Shown piece by piece: positions 51,655 through 63,394 of a DNA stretch of 64,000 nucleotides. The notes under the pieces were generated by a model. The model had not been told where the DNA came from. It ran no database searches and worked only from the letters and a program-made list of their open reading frames with translations. This stretch comes from Botryotinia globosa. Lineage: Eukaryota; Ascomycota; Leotiomycetes; Helotiales; Sclerotiniaceae. Numbering within the stretch: the first letter of the stretch is position 1; each line of letters opens with the position of its first letter. The stretch lies in the NCBI GenBank assembly GCA_014898425.1, contig RCSZ01000010.1:2232001-2296000 (forward strand). Direction: 5' to 3'. The translations under genes were made by a program, and so were the position numbers.

Positions 51655-54012
51655 CATATTTCATTTTAGTCGTTAATCAGAGCTAGCTTCTTTATATTTA
51701 CTATTAGCCAGTAACCTACGATAAATTTAAATAAATTGAAAAAGTTTAAAAAGTTTTCAAAATGTTGAAAAAAATCTTTATTTTAATATTTATTCTTTAA
51801 TACTTTAATCTATTATTTTATATAATATTCGAAATCGATATATCAATATTTATATTAGATTGTATATTATTTCAATTATTTTTTTAAAAAAATATAAAAG
51901 TATTAATTCAATAATAATATATTATTGTATTTTATTTGAGAAAGTTAATTTTAATAAAATAATAATATTTATTTATAATGAAGAATTATTGATTATATAT
52001 ATTATTTTTATAAAATAGTATTATTATATAATAGGTAATTGATATATTATTACAATTATATTGGATTATGATATATTTCAATATTTTATAACAAAGAAAA
52101 AGCTGAATAATTGATAAAGTAAATAAACTAAAGTTTTAATAATATACAATTTCAAAATAAAATATAGAGTAGGAAAATTAAATTCTATAAATGAATTATT
52201 ATATTGTTTAAACTATATAATAAATATAATAAATATTAATAATATACTATTTATATTTCAAAATAAATTGAAAAACAAATCAATAATAATAGAATTATTT
52301 TAAAATATATTTATCAAGAAAATAACTTTTATATATAATATTATAGGTTTTTTATGAAAGGAAAGGTATAGTTTATTATATTATAGATAATTAGATTTAT
52401 TGATTAAAATTGATTATAAATAATTAGATTTATTGATTAAAATTGATTATAAATAATTGATATTTTATTAAATAGTTTATATTCTAATAGAAAACAAAAT
52501 ATTATTTAAATTAGTATTTAAGATAATAAGATTTGTTTTATTATAATTCTAGTAAAATTATAACTTTGTAAAAAATAAAGAATATATAAATTGAAAATTG
52601 TATTTTATTAGAATTGTTTTATTTTGGTAAAAGGATATTAATAAGCTTTTGATATATAATAGGAATATTTATATATTATTAAGCTTTATTTTGAGAATAG
52701 AAATTCTGGAAGTTTATTATAATATTTTTATGAATAAATATTAGGATATTATTAAGACATTTGTGATTTTAAAATCAAATTATTTTTGATTTTTAATAAA
52801 AAAAGATGTCAAAAGTTATATTCAGATATATGTAGTATATTAATGAATTGTTATTAAAAGGTATAAACTATATAGTAAATTATGAATCCTTTTTATACTC
52901 TATGAATTTTTAAAAAAAATGTTTATAGATTTTATTATAAATTTATTTCTATTCAAATTGTGTAAATATATTTATAATATAATTTTAATAATTATAAATA
53001 GTTTTATAAAATTTATTTGATATATTTTTATAATTAAATTGATTATATTATTAGAATTAATATAAATATTGATATAAAATATATTCAAAGATTTCAAAAC
53101 CTTAAAGAATATTATTTTAGATAGAGAATTACAATTTGAAAGCAAAATTTAAAATATTTTTCCATTTTATTTAAAAGAATATATAATATAAACTTTTAAT
53201 AACATTTTATTTGTAAATTGATAAGCAAATAAAAAAGCAAAATCAAAACCTAATCTATTATATCAATTATTATACAAATTACTATCAAAACAATTAGATA
53301 TTATTACTATTATTTATAGAATTTATATATAATACAATATAATACAATATTAGAATTATTATTCCTTTTCAAATAATATATAGGTTTCTATTTATTTTTA
53401 ATTATATTAATGAGGATGTTAATATTATAGAGAAAGCCCTAATTGTATATAAACAAATTGTTTCATTTAATAAAGAAAAAATGAAACTCAAAGAATTATA
53501 GTAAATAGCTATCAATTGGAAAACAAATGAAACAAAAATATAATCTTTTATTAATATAATATTAAATATTCGAAATATCAAATTGTTTCAATCGAAAAAA
53601 AAAGTTTTCAGATAGATTTATAAACCCCTTTTCAATAATAAATATAAAAACCAATGATTAAATATACAAACTTAAACTATTATCAACCTATAAAATCTAT
53701 AACATTTTTTACATTTTCTTATTAGAATTATAATACAAATAATCAGATATTACAAACCTATTATTACTAAAAGAAATAAACAATCATCTTGAATATAAAA
53801 TAAAGCGAATTATAATATACAAAAAAAAAGAAAAAGACTTTTAATATTTGATTCAATAAAAGGGCTAGCAACTAATAGAAAACATAAGGAAAGCCCTCTG
53901 CGATTTCAATAATACAAAAAGAGTATTAGAAGAATATAATAGAAAAGAAAAACTACTAATACAGAATTCGAGAAAGAGGAAAACTACAATACAATAGGAT
54001 CTTTTTATCTAA
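51655..54012. other. AT-rich interval, no gene seen
   Basis: Starts with about 60 bp of mixed composition (to 51,720), then A/T-rich with no frame over 60 codons. A short direct repeat with ATTAGATTTATTGATTAAA occurs at 52,389-52,443. The plus strand is A-rich and C-poor up to 53,200, then C-richer to 54,000. Confidence 0.6.
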
Positions 54013-54672
54013 AAAAGAAATTATATTGAAGGCTTGCAGGCGAAGTCGGTTTACCTTATTATATTGCTTTATTTTATAATTTTAATTAGATTATTTAATT
54101 TTATTTAGATTTTTCAATTTTATTTAGATTTTTCAATTTTATTTAGATTTTTTAATTTTATTCAGATTTTTTAATTTTATTCAGATTTTTATAGATTACA
54201 TTATATCAGATCAATAATTATATCATTAAATCACGAAAGTTATAGTATTAAAATAATTTTTATTAATATTGGGCTTACTATATCTAATATAAATCTTTTT
54301 CAATTGTTTATATAAACTTTAGTTTTATATATTATTAAAACTTCAATTTCTTTAAAAAAAACCTTAGTTTTAAAGTTAGTATTATAAAAGTTAAATCATT
54401 TGAAAGCCTTTGATATATTTTATATAGTTATTACTTTTCTTTTTTTTCATTCAATTCAAATTGATTTAAATAAATTAATTTAAATAATTTCATTGAAAAA
54501 ATCTAAATGCTATTATACTATAATTATAATATTAAAAAAATTACAAAATTATTATAATCAATGAGATTGTTAGAATCGAGTATTATCAAATAAAATTCTC
54601 TTTTTTTGTATTTATATATCTTTGGCTCTTGCGGGTGGCAAAATTATTAAGGAGGTAAACCTCCAATAAAAA
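54013..54672 (-). mobile_element. Hairpin-ended ~650-bp element, copy D (one end lost)
   Basis: Inverted copy. The patch CTTGCAGGCGAAGTCGG is at 54,033 and the other end reads AAGGAGGTAAACCTCC (54,649-54,664) with the 14-bp palindrome. The neighbouring GC hairpin has degraded (TCTTGCGGGTGGC). The GGGGGCTCGCAGG end is absent: the sequence before 54,020 does not match. An 18-bp minisatellite (AATTTTATTTAGATTTTT) at 54,075-54,192 is private to this copy. Confidence 0.65.
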
Positions 54673-55709
54673 AAGAATATATTTATCGGAAATTTAATTT
54701 ATAAAGCTTTTTTTGTATTCAAATATATTAATAAAACCTTAGTACATTTTCTCTACAAATAATCTTATAACTTAAATCAAACAATTTCTTTATAATCGAT
54801 TTTAAATTTATTCTAAAAAATATCAATAAATTATTATTAATATTAATTTATTTTTGAAAACAAAACTTTTTATTATTAATCTATTTTATTTTAGTATTAT
54901 TCAAATCTTTGAATAATTAATAGTTTGTTTTGAATTGAGAAATCTCTTCATTTCTGCTTTTAATCTTATTCTAAAAAATTTCAATATAATTATAATTAAT
55001 AATAGCTTATTTTTGAAAATAAAACTTTTTATTGTTAGCTTGTTTTACTTTAATATTATTCAGTTCTTTGAATAATTTGTAATTTATTTTAAATTAAAAA
55101 AAATTCGTTTTCATTTTTGATTTGATTTTAAATTTTTTTAGTATAATCATAATCAATAATATTTTATTCTTGAAAACGAATCTTCTTAATACTAAATCTT
55201 TATATTTAAATTTTATTAAAGTTTTTCAATCGCTAATAATTTATTAAAAGATTTTGATATTATTATTTTAATCCCTCAAATTTATTTTTAATGTTATTAT
55301 TTATTTTGATTTATTTATTTAATTAATATATTAATTCTATTATCTTTATATTTTTAAATTTTTGATATTATATTTACAATACTAAATATTCTAATGTTAA
55401 TATTATTATTACTATATCTCCTTTCTTTATTTTTCTTTTCAATATTATTATTATTATATCTCTTTCCTCTATCTCTCTCTTTAACATTATTATTACTATA
55501 TTTCTTTCCCCTACTTCTTCCTCTAATATTGTTATCGCTATATTCTCTATTCTCTTACAACTCCTCAATATAAAAACTATCTTATTCTTTTTAATATTCA
55601 AAATATTTTTCTTTACTTTATATTTTATTTATTTTTTACTTAAAATTGTAAAAAATCTTAATTAATATCTTGATTTTAAACTTTATAATTATATTCTATA
55701 TTTCGAATA
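54673..55709. repeat. AT-rich interval with a 42-bp minisatellite
   Basis: Around 54,770-55,240 three loosely repeated ~170-bp segments share GAAAA(C/T)AAAACTTTTTATT. At about 55,376-55,545 roughly four units of 42 bp (AATATTATTATTACTATATC at their start) give a periodic minus-strand frame of 14-residue repeats. That 75-codon frame is probably not a gene. Confidence 0.55.
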
Positions 55710-56183
55710 TATAGTACTAGGGCACTTCTATTTGATCGATAGTCATTTTGTATCAAAACTCATCATTTAAATATATTTAGTTTTAAACAAAATTATATAT
55801 TTATTTTTGAAATAATTATATCAATTTATTTATTTTTATATTTTTTTTTAATAAATTTTTTTTTTTTATAGAAACTTTATATATTACAAAATATTCACTT
55901 AATATTTTAAAATTCTAATATATTAGAAATTATAGTCAAAATAAGCGAATTTTCAAGAACTTTTTAATAAGAAAATTTTAAGAATATATATTATATTTAT
56001 TAATTCTTTAAAAAAAAGGAAAATCTTATTATAAATATCATTTATATATAAATAATTAAATTATTGAATTTATTCTAAAAAAAACTATTCAAAAGAATAA
56101 TAATCTAATTTCTAAAAAGTAATAAAATGATATATTTGAGTATATTTTTGAGATCGACCAAATAGAAGTTCACGATTACTATA
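55710..56183. mobile_element. MITE-like element with inverted ends, RIPped
   Basis: Left end TATAGTACTAGGGCACTTCT; right end, reverse complemented, TATAGTAATCGTGAACTTCT, both continuing ATTTG(A/G)TCGAT. That is an inverted repeat of about 31 bp with several transitions. Interior is AT-rich and non-coding, total about 474 bp. The outer TA suggests Tc1/mariner-type target duplication. Confidence 0.6.
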
Positions 56184-57324
56184 AAACTAAAAACTTCGAA
56201 ATCGACGAAACAATTCGCTAAATCTATATCTTATATATACTAGTTTTAAAATAGTAATGAATTTATTTAAATTAATCAAAATAATTAGCTAATTATTAAT
56301 TAAAAATCTATTTTATTAAAATTGAGAGAAAATCAAAAAAGAAATTTTTACCACTACTATCATTACCCTAATCGTTAAAATCAGATATCTAAGAGAGACT
56401 AAGAAATTAAAGTATTCAGAAACTAAGGTATTGAGAAACTAAGATATTGAGGAATTAAGAACTAATCAATCAATACATATAAAAAGAAGAGAAAAAGAGC
56501 TTATTTATTCAATCTAATAACATTCTTTTCTCTTCTCTTCTTTTCTCTTCTCTTCATTTTATTTCGACTTTATTTCTGTTCTATTCCTTCCTTTTATATT
56601 CTCATCGTTTTCTTCATAGAGCGAAGTGTCTCTGACAGCAACTCACAGAAGAGCTTGTAATGAGTAGGTTTCGTATAACATTCTTATTTTTGTAGGACCC
56701 AACTCAAACCTTTAGTTTCAAAAACGCTATTGTATCATTCATAACCCGGACCATTGATTGACAAGAGAACACCCAATAACACTCATGGGTAATTCTTATG
56801 AAAATCGAAATGTGGCTTGAAACTGAGGCTTGAAATGAAAATTGAGGTTTGATAGGAATTTTACGAGTCTTCACGAAAACCCACCCAATAACACAATACC
56901 TTTCCATACCAACCATGAAACTCTTTAGCTAGAATCCAGGCCAACCCAAATCAATTAATCATGGACCACTAGGTATTTTATCACCAGTCCAGACCAACTC
57001 ATGGTTCATCAATCCAACCGTGCCACATGGCGCACTGAGATTCTCGTGCTTATCTAATGGCATCATCTCATATCATTGATTCGAGGTCGGTTACTGCACT
57101 TGCTTCGAAGCGATGTGATTGGTCTAGGTATGTATTTTAACTGGATTCTACGGTGAAGGGGTCGCGACACAATCTACGGAGGATGGAGGCAAACCATACA
57201 TAACTCAGCCCTAAATGTATACCTACTCCTCTTAAATATGGGTCATTATTTCTCCACAAGTACCGGCCGGTAGTCGATGCTTATCTAAGTAGGGAAAGTC
57301 AAAACTCGCAACCTTTAATAATTA
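56184..57324. other. Transition into island 3, no gene assigned
   Basis: AT-rich to about 56,500, then a pyrimidine tract (TTCTCTTCTCTTC units, 56,525-56,560), then normal composition. A 70-codon minus ORF (56,704-56,916) has no recognisable domain. ACCCAATAACAC occurs twice, at 56,771 and 56,882. It may contain a decayed gene. Confidence 0.5.
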
Positions 57325-57689
57325 CAGAAAAACTTGGCTATACCGGACTGGGATATATCGGAATCTTGAATATACTGGAATAATTTCCTTATTTGAATAC
57401 TTTTTATATAGTGATATTGGATTTCTTGGATATATTGATATACCGAACACTTTTTTCATAAATCCAGTGTAAATTTTGATAATAAATTTAGCTAAATAAG
57501 CTTTTTTTTTATTAATAAGCATAATTCGCTTTAATTATATAGTTTTTTTTCGAAAATATCAGAGTTTGGAATTAAAATCGAATATAAATTTGATTAGAAA
57601 GTTTAGACTATTATTTTTAATACTGGAATCTTGGATATACTGGATTTGATTAATTGAAAATCTCAGTCCGATATAACCAAGTTCTTCTG
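57325..57689. mobile_element. 365-bp MITE with TA target duplication
   Basis: Terminal inverted repeats of about 30 bp: left CAGAAAAACTTGGCTATACC, right end read as reverse complement CAGAAGAACTTGGTTATATC, both continuing GGACTG. Each end is flanked by TA. The interior is AT-rich (about 25 per cent GC at a glance) and contains two copies of ATACTGGA next to TTGGATATA or TTGAATATA. No transposase. The TA duplication and CAG tips suggest Tc1/mariner parentage (inference). Confidence 0.8.
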
Positions 57690-57707
57690 TAAGTGGCCAG
57701 TGACTAG

Positions 57708-57735
57708 GAGACGAGACGAGACGAGACGAGACGAG
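57708..57735. repeat. GAGAC pentanucleotide microsatellite
   Basis: Five to six perfect GAGAC units just right of the MITE. Confidence 0.9.
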
Positions 57736-58312
57736 TAACTGAGTAATTGAAAGACGAGACAAGTGATTGAATTACTCATTAACATGTTTGCTCTATCGGA
57801 GGATACTGACCGTTTCATGAATTTCGAAACCCGTGAAAATTGAGTAAATAATTTCGGGGAATGTGTATACTTGGACTTTTTGGGGCTTCCCATGTTTCGG
57901 TACCGTTTCAGTTTGTGAATAGCTTCAATCTCAAATCTAGAATATTAATTCTTGTTTCATTCAAGAACTTTTTAATGATTGGGGAATGAAGTTTATACGC
58001 GAAAATCACTTTGCGAAATGCTACTAGGACTTTACCCCGAAGCTTCCAAGGAGACAGCAGATAATAGATATTAAATCCTGAAATACAGACTGACATTATC
58101 ATCTATACCATATATTTATTTGCCTTACCGAGCCCAAATCGTAAGTCAGAAGCCCCGCCTCTCTCATCCCATCCATACCATATATTTATCTTGACCTGTT
58201 CAGAATCCCGACACACTAATCCCAAATACCAAACTCCAAATCCCAAGTCATAAATCATAAGTCATACAAGCCCCTGTCTCATCCCATCCAGGAGATTCAA
58301 CTCTTACTATCT
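57736..58312. other. Intergenic, no gene seen
   Basis: Normal composition. CATCCATACCATATATTTAT occurs at about 58,166, partly repeated from 58,105. Probably 3' flank of the minus-strand gene that follows. Confidence 0.5.
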
Positions 58313-60083
58313 TTAGGATTCTTTCTTTCTACCCATGCTTCTCGTTCTCCTTTTCAATCCTGAATCCTCAACCACAACAGCTACACCTCCAGCGATATAC
58401 GCCTTCTCTTCTCTCTTCCTTCTCTTCCCATCTTTGACTTCTCTCTCCATACTAATTCGATCACGTTTCAAATTCCTCAGCTGTTCAGACTCATTATAAG
58501 CCATCTCCTCTGCAGTCTCGGGTCTAACCTCAATGATAAATGCACTGCCATTTTCTTTCCCTTCAACCTCCAAAGGGCTGGCTGCCTTTTCGGTTATCTT
58601 CTTCCCTGCCAATTCCTCGGCATCAACCACACATTGTAAAATTTTTCTTCCAGAAACATGAACTCTTGCGTTCAAAATCTCCTCTTTGAATTGCTTGCTC
58701 CATTTACTACGTCGAGGAAGAATTTCGCGAATAGAAAGATCGAAAATATTCGCATCAAGAATGTCAGGCGAGGAAACGCAACGTTCACTATCGCGAAGAA
58801 CCTGGATTTCAATCCATTAGTAATTGATTCGAGATATCTGAGGCCTCGCTGACAAAGCGAGAGAAATGAAGAAGATGGAAGAGAGACAGTTCCCCCAAAA
58901 AACTCACTACTGGTGTTCCAGCTTCCGAAGTAAGCTTATCTCCATTAACTACCCTCTTGTATAAAGTCCATTTAATCTCATGCCCTACGTTACTCCCAGC
59001 TTTATATCCAATCTTCAGCGCAAACGCATAATTGACCACTAAGTCAGGACTCCGTGTAAGATATTGATGAATAACCTCATATCCTTCATAATCCCGTTGC
59101 GTATGTTCGATTTCAGCAACCACTGCAGGGTAAAGTTCACCCTTCTTCCTCCATGCAACATCCACAGATCTGTTAATCGTTGTTTCGTTGTCTTTGTCTT
59201 CGTCTTTGACTTCGCATTCCATAACAAATTCAGTAAGGGCCGAGATCTTCAATTGGGAGTTGGGCATGGAAAGCGAATCGATTTTGTTTCGAATTGATTC
59301 TTCGACTACTTCTGCAAGGTTCCATTTCGTATTGTCGTGGATGACTCCCCGAAGGACCATGATAAACCAACCTTCAGAATGCGAATACGCGATACTATAG
59401 TTAAGAAAGCATTAGTAACATGAACAAGCTACTGTGAGAAAAATGGATACGCAAGCAACAGGAAGCTCCAAAAGAATAGCCGACATGCACATAAGCAACA
59501 AAAAGGAAACTTCATAAATCAAAGCTCACACTCTTTGTACAACTTGCCACTCTTGCTCTCTCAATATTTCCCTAGCTCTACGAACCACAAATCTGATTTC
59601 CTCTCCTTTAATCTTGAACCGTTGTACCGGTTTAAGATAGATTTTCCCGTCGTCAACCTTATCGAAGCCCCAAAGTTTGTTTATTTTTGTGGTCGCCTCG
59701 ATGCTGGTAAATGATTGATCGTAAGTAGGTCGATGTCGTGCGTAGTAAATAATGAGATCGATTATCGCGGTACAAAGGTCCGATTCTGATGGCGAAGAAG
59801 GAATTACTGTAAAGGATTCGGAGGGAAACTTTCTGGATGATTTAACCCAAAAGCACGAGTTGTTCTCGGGCTTCTTCTTTTCTTTTGGTGATGAAGATTG
59901 CGATGGCGACGGCAATGATGGGGAATATGTTCTTTTCCTTTTGGAGCTTTGATTCATGGATTGATTGTTATTATTGTTGTTACAGTCCTCACTATCAATA
60001 TCGCCAAAGTCGGATTTCCTCTTTTTTGCGCCGGTATTCGAATTCGAATTAGAATTCGTAGTGTGAGATTGCGAAGTCAACAT
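58313..60083 (-). CDS. Conserved-looking hypothetical protein, possible PD-(D/E)XK-like fungal family
   Basis: Three exons read together: 60,083-59,530, 59,394-58,908, 58,801-58,313. Introns of 135 bp (donor GTGAGC, acceptor CTATAG, branch-like ACTAATG) and 106 bp (GTGAGT, TCCAG, branch-like ACTAATG) restore one frame of 509 codons; each join is exact (VQRV/IAYSHSEGW; GTPV/VLRDSE). Residues 1-90 are Ser/Asn-rich with basic KKRK-type patches, possibly a nuclear signal. Residues 186-335 form a mixed domain with YPAVVAEIEHTQ (273-284) preceding a helix and SPDLVVNYAFALKI. That pattern recalls the fungal hypothetical proteins with (I/V)-E-V-x-x-S-Q, considered PD-(D/E)XK-like; catalytic residues are not certain. 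The C-terminus is charged and basic. Next gene upstream is on the same strand 367 bp away. Confidence 0.75.
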
Positions 60084-60450
60084 GTTCGAGTCGAAGTTGT
60101 ATGTTCAATGATGATGTGAAATGAGAATTTTGTGGAGATGAAAGGAGGTCTTTACGGAGTACGCCTATCTTGTTGGTGAGTTTTCAAGCCTGAGGCATTC
60201 AGGCAGACATGGCAGATCCATGATCATTTACTAACACAGAGGCTCGGGTGATGGTGAAAGCGTGAAAACACTAAAATGGCCTTTGAAAAGCTCTTTCATA
60301 TTTTACATGGATTATGTATATCTATCAATCTCGAATGTCTTGAATAGATGTCTCGCTACTCCTATTATCAATCTCAAATAGAATCCAATACCGAAATCGC
60401 ACTTATTGCTAAGCTTTCCTGCCCCCAACCCTATCCTCACATCGCAGTAA
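60084..60450. other. Intergenic between two co-oriented genes
   Basis: About 370 bp of normal composition; holds the 3' end of the protease transcript and the promoter of the 509-codon gene. No motif stands out. Confidence 0.6.
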
Positions 60451-62449
60451 TCACTCTAGAGCTTGATGGAATTCAATACTGCCTCCAGCCCATCCCATTT
60501 CAGTTTCAATATCTTTCAACAATACGTCCACTGGAGTCGCATACGTGACATCATCGAAGCCCTGCAGAACAACACCCCCATTCGGATTACCAGACCAAAT
60601 CATAGCCATGGGTGTGAGTGCAATAGTCTTTCCATCAGCACACGCCTCAAGCTCATATATCAGAGCACCAGAATCACCTTTCGTGGATATTGCACCTTCC
60701 TGTCGACCGACAAACACATGTTCGTCTGAAGTTTTAGGGGTCGTGTCGTGCACGTACAGAATGGTTTGAACGCTCATAATACCATTCATCGAACAAGCTT
60801 TCCAACCAAATGTTCTACTTGTTGGTTTGAAGTAAATGGTATCGTTACAGAGGGTCGAAGATGCAGAATTTGGATTCTTGACAAAGATTCTCTCTGCATT
60901 ATCTAATCCCTTCAACTTTGCGTCATATTCTTCGCACTTATTTTTTGGCCATTCATGCGTTTCTTTCATGTATTCGATAAAGTCGCGTACTTGGTTGTTA
61001 TGACATAAATTTGTAGCTGGAGATAACTATTACTAGAATTAGTACTATCACTTGAAAATAATCTCAAATCATTAAAATATACCATATTTTTGGGCGCCGG
61101 ATAAGTATTACGGATTATGCTCCAGTCGAGAAAACCTTTGTAGGTGGAGATTTTATGCGATTCCTCGGGGGCAGCATAGACATATCCAACACTAGTTTGG
61201 TGGTTCTCGGCCTCTTGTATTTGTTCATGAAAGACGTTTTCCTCTTCTTGTTTTTGGCGTATCTGCTTGGAATAATCTTTGTTGGAAATTTCTTGATGTT
61301 TTCGAAGATTTTTGATGGATGTCTGGACGTTTTTAAGATTATTCTTCAATATTTCTAGGGTTTTATCATGATCGATAGGTGCAGGTATCGATATGTTTAA
61401 CTTTGACATTTCGTTTTCATCTCTGTATTTATATCCTTTGGTCTGAAATGCTGCGTCCGGAAAGACAACATGCCTACAGGTAAGGCCATAAATGTCATCC
61501 TTGTGTTTGAGGAAACCAGCAAGGGAACCAACAGTGGGACGAAATTCTTTGCGTCCTATTGAAAGGCCAGGGCATGGAGTATACATCCCGTATAAATCCT
61601 TGAAACTATACTTGAGATCGACACCGCCTTTGTTAGCAGCGACACCGCCCTTGTTAGCATCGACACCGCCCTTGTCAGCATCACCATCTGTACTTCTTAG
61701 CATTGAATTGCGAATTTGGCAGATGTCAATGTTGATCCTAGATATAGTCAGTCTTAGTCAGCAAGTCGTGCGCTCAAACAAACGTTCGAAATAGGATATG
61801 TAACAACGTACTGTTCATGAGTCTCTAGCTTTTGATTATTCAGCTTAGTGTGAATGATCTCATCCATACCTTGCAGGACCTTAAGAGCAGCGCTTTCATT
61901 GCCTGTGAAATAACCCGCTGTCTGAATAAGAATATGAATGACAATAGGATTGAGATATGCTTTATCGCCAAAACCAAGATGAAGAACATTCAAAGTCCAT
62001 GAACAATTCGAAAGTGATGAAAGAAGAAAGTCCTTGAGTAAATAACGAAGGTTTTTTTCAAAGTATTCGATATAGTTTTTATCTCGCTGGCCCTGAACAG
62101 CAGAAACCTTCTTCCGAGGAAGATCACGGAACAAATCTTCACCCAGAATGTCTTTTTGTGTCTGATTGGTGGCAATCACTTCTTGCCATTTGAGACCATA
62201 TTTGTAACGGTTCTTCTGTTCAATGATCGAAAGGAGAGTCATACTTTGATGTCGAGGGGTGCTTTGTTGAGTTGTTGATTTTTTGTGTCCAGTTGCTTGG
62301 TGGAAAATGTCGTGAGCTTTGTTGTTGGAAGTCTGGTTGTTTTTTCGAGATCTGAATCCGTTGTGAGAAAAACCAGAAGAGGTCTTTGTACCCCCATGAT
62401 GAATGGATGTACGGGTGATATCCCTAGCGTCTATATGACTCATAAACAT
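60451..62449 (-). CDS. Trypsin-like (PA-clan) serine protease-like protein with helical N-terminal extension
   Basis: Three exons: 62,449-61,812, 61,737-61,052 and about 60,989-60,451. Intron 1 (74 bp, GTACGT donor, TCTAG acceptor with CTGAC upstream) joins HEQ/INIDICQ exactly. Intron 2 is less certain; 61,051-60,990 (GTGATA, CCAAG) keeps the frame. Product about 620 residues. Residues 1-60 are basic and disordered; about 65-224 are helical and unrecognised. Then three to four KGGV(D/A)AN-type repeats (231-253). The protease part has GSLAGFL then TCRHVV (catalytic His about 302), FLDWSIIR (Asp about 417) and TKGDSGALIY (Ser about 548), a full triad in order. A coiled coil of about 60 residues (330-390) is inserted between the His and Asp elements. 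No signal peptide, so probably intracellular. ATG at 62,449 chosen; ATG two codons later is an alternative. Confidence 0.75.
61620..61682. repeat. 21-bp coding minisatellite in the protease gene
   Basis: Three tandem units containing GACACCGCC(C/T)TTGT, in frame, giving repeated KGGV. Length polymorphism between strains is expected at such sites. Confidence 0.85.
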
Positions 62450-63077
62450 AGCTATTTGGGTGAATGGCAATGTTGTGGATTGGTCTGTGGAAGAAAGGCT
62501 GATCAGCTGAACAAAATTATTCTTGGGGGAGCATCAAATATCCCAGAACACATGTTCAAATACAAGAGATTTGAGAATTACAGTACAGTACAAACGTATA
62601 TTGAAGATGTATACTAGTACGTATATATCTTCATTCATACTGTAGAGTATCGACCGTATAAATGAGTTCAAGTGTATGGTTCTCCAACGGAATATCTCTT
62701 TCGTTGCATAACCAGATCTCTCCCATCTCATACCACTTAATTCACCAATACTGCCGTAGGACTCAACTAATAGTCTTGTCTAGTCTAATGATTAGTTTAC
62801 GGCATCTACGGAGAGCTTACTAGTTTTTGGGTAGCTCAATATTTGTTAATCAAATGCGAATGATCTGAGCTTTGGTGGTATGGAGACTAGTGGCAAGAGA
62901 AATATTCCTTTTATGACCCTATACATTTTTCGCAGAACTGAACTTGCTACTAACTTCCTAGCCATCTTCATTGATGTATTTACTACGTGCAAATGTATGA
63001 TTGATCCAAAAGTAAGCCATAATAGAATCAGTATTCGGTTCAGTCCTTTAGTCCTTTGGTTGTGGGAATCATTGGTA
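62450..63077. other. Upstream region of the protease gene, no further gene assigned
   Basis: Normal composition. Small ORFs on both strands (for example 62,534-62,731 and 62,846-63,091 minus) overlap one another and lack domains. Imperfect inverted pieces CTGCCGTAGGACT and TCTACGGAGAG lie near 62,751 and 62,803. Confidence 0.5.
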
Positions 63078-63377
63078 TGAAATAAGTTCAATCAGTCTTT
63101 GATATTTGAAATTCTCTTTATTTTGTTTTATCTCTTATATCTACACGATAACAAGCAAGGAAATCTCGACAATAGCAGAATCAACCCTGCTTAGATTGTT
63201 TGCCGAGATTTATCGACTCTCGCTTATGTCGAGGTTAGAGAGCCAATTCACACTCACACAATGAAACCTCAGACTTGAATTATATCGACAAAACGTTCTG
63301 AAAATCGAGATTGCAGCAACTAGGGGATAGTGATCAAAGAAAGAAGGATATATTTGTACTGTGGAGGTCAGCTAACA
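63078..63377 (-). mobile_element. Probable Ty1/copia 3' LTR, not RIPped
   Basis: On the minus strand the LTR starts TGTTAGCTGACCTCC at 63,377 and is preceded by a polypurine tract (CCTCGGGGGAGAGTA, 63,393-63,378). The end at TTTCA (63,078) is inferred from the TG...CA rule; length about 300 bp. Composition is normal, so unlike the relics in the AT blocks this copy has hardly been mutated. Confidence 0.55.
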
Positions 63378-63394
63378 TACTCTCCCCCGAGGGG

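Noticed and set aside
55374..55601. 75-codon ORF with periodic 14-residue repeats
   Set aside because: It is the translation of a 42-bp minisatellite in AT-rich DNA with no flanking coding sequence.
62285..62617. 110-codon plus-strand ORF
   Set aside because: Antisense to the first exon and leader of the protease gene, which has better coding evidence.
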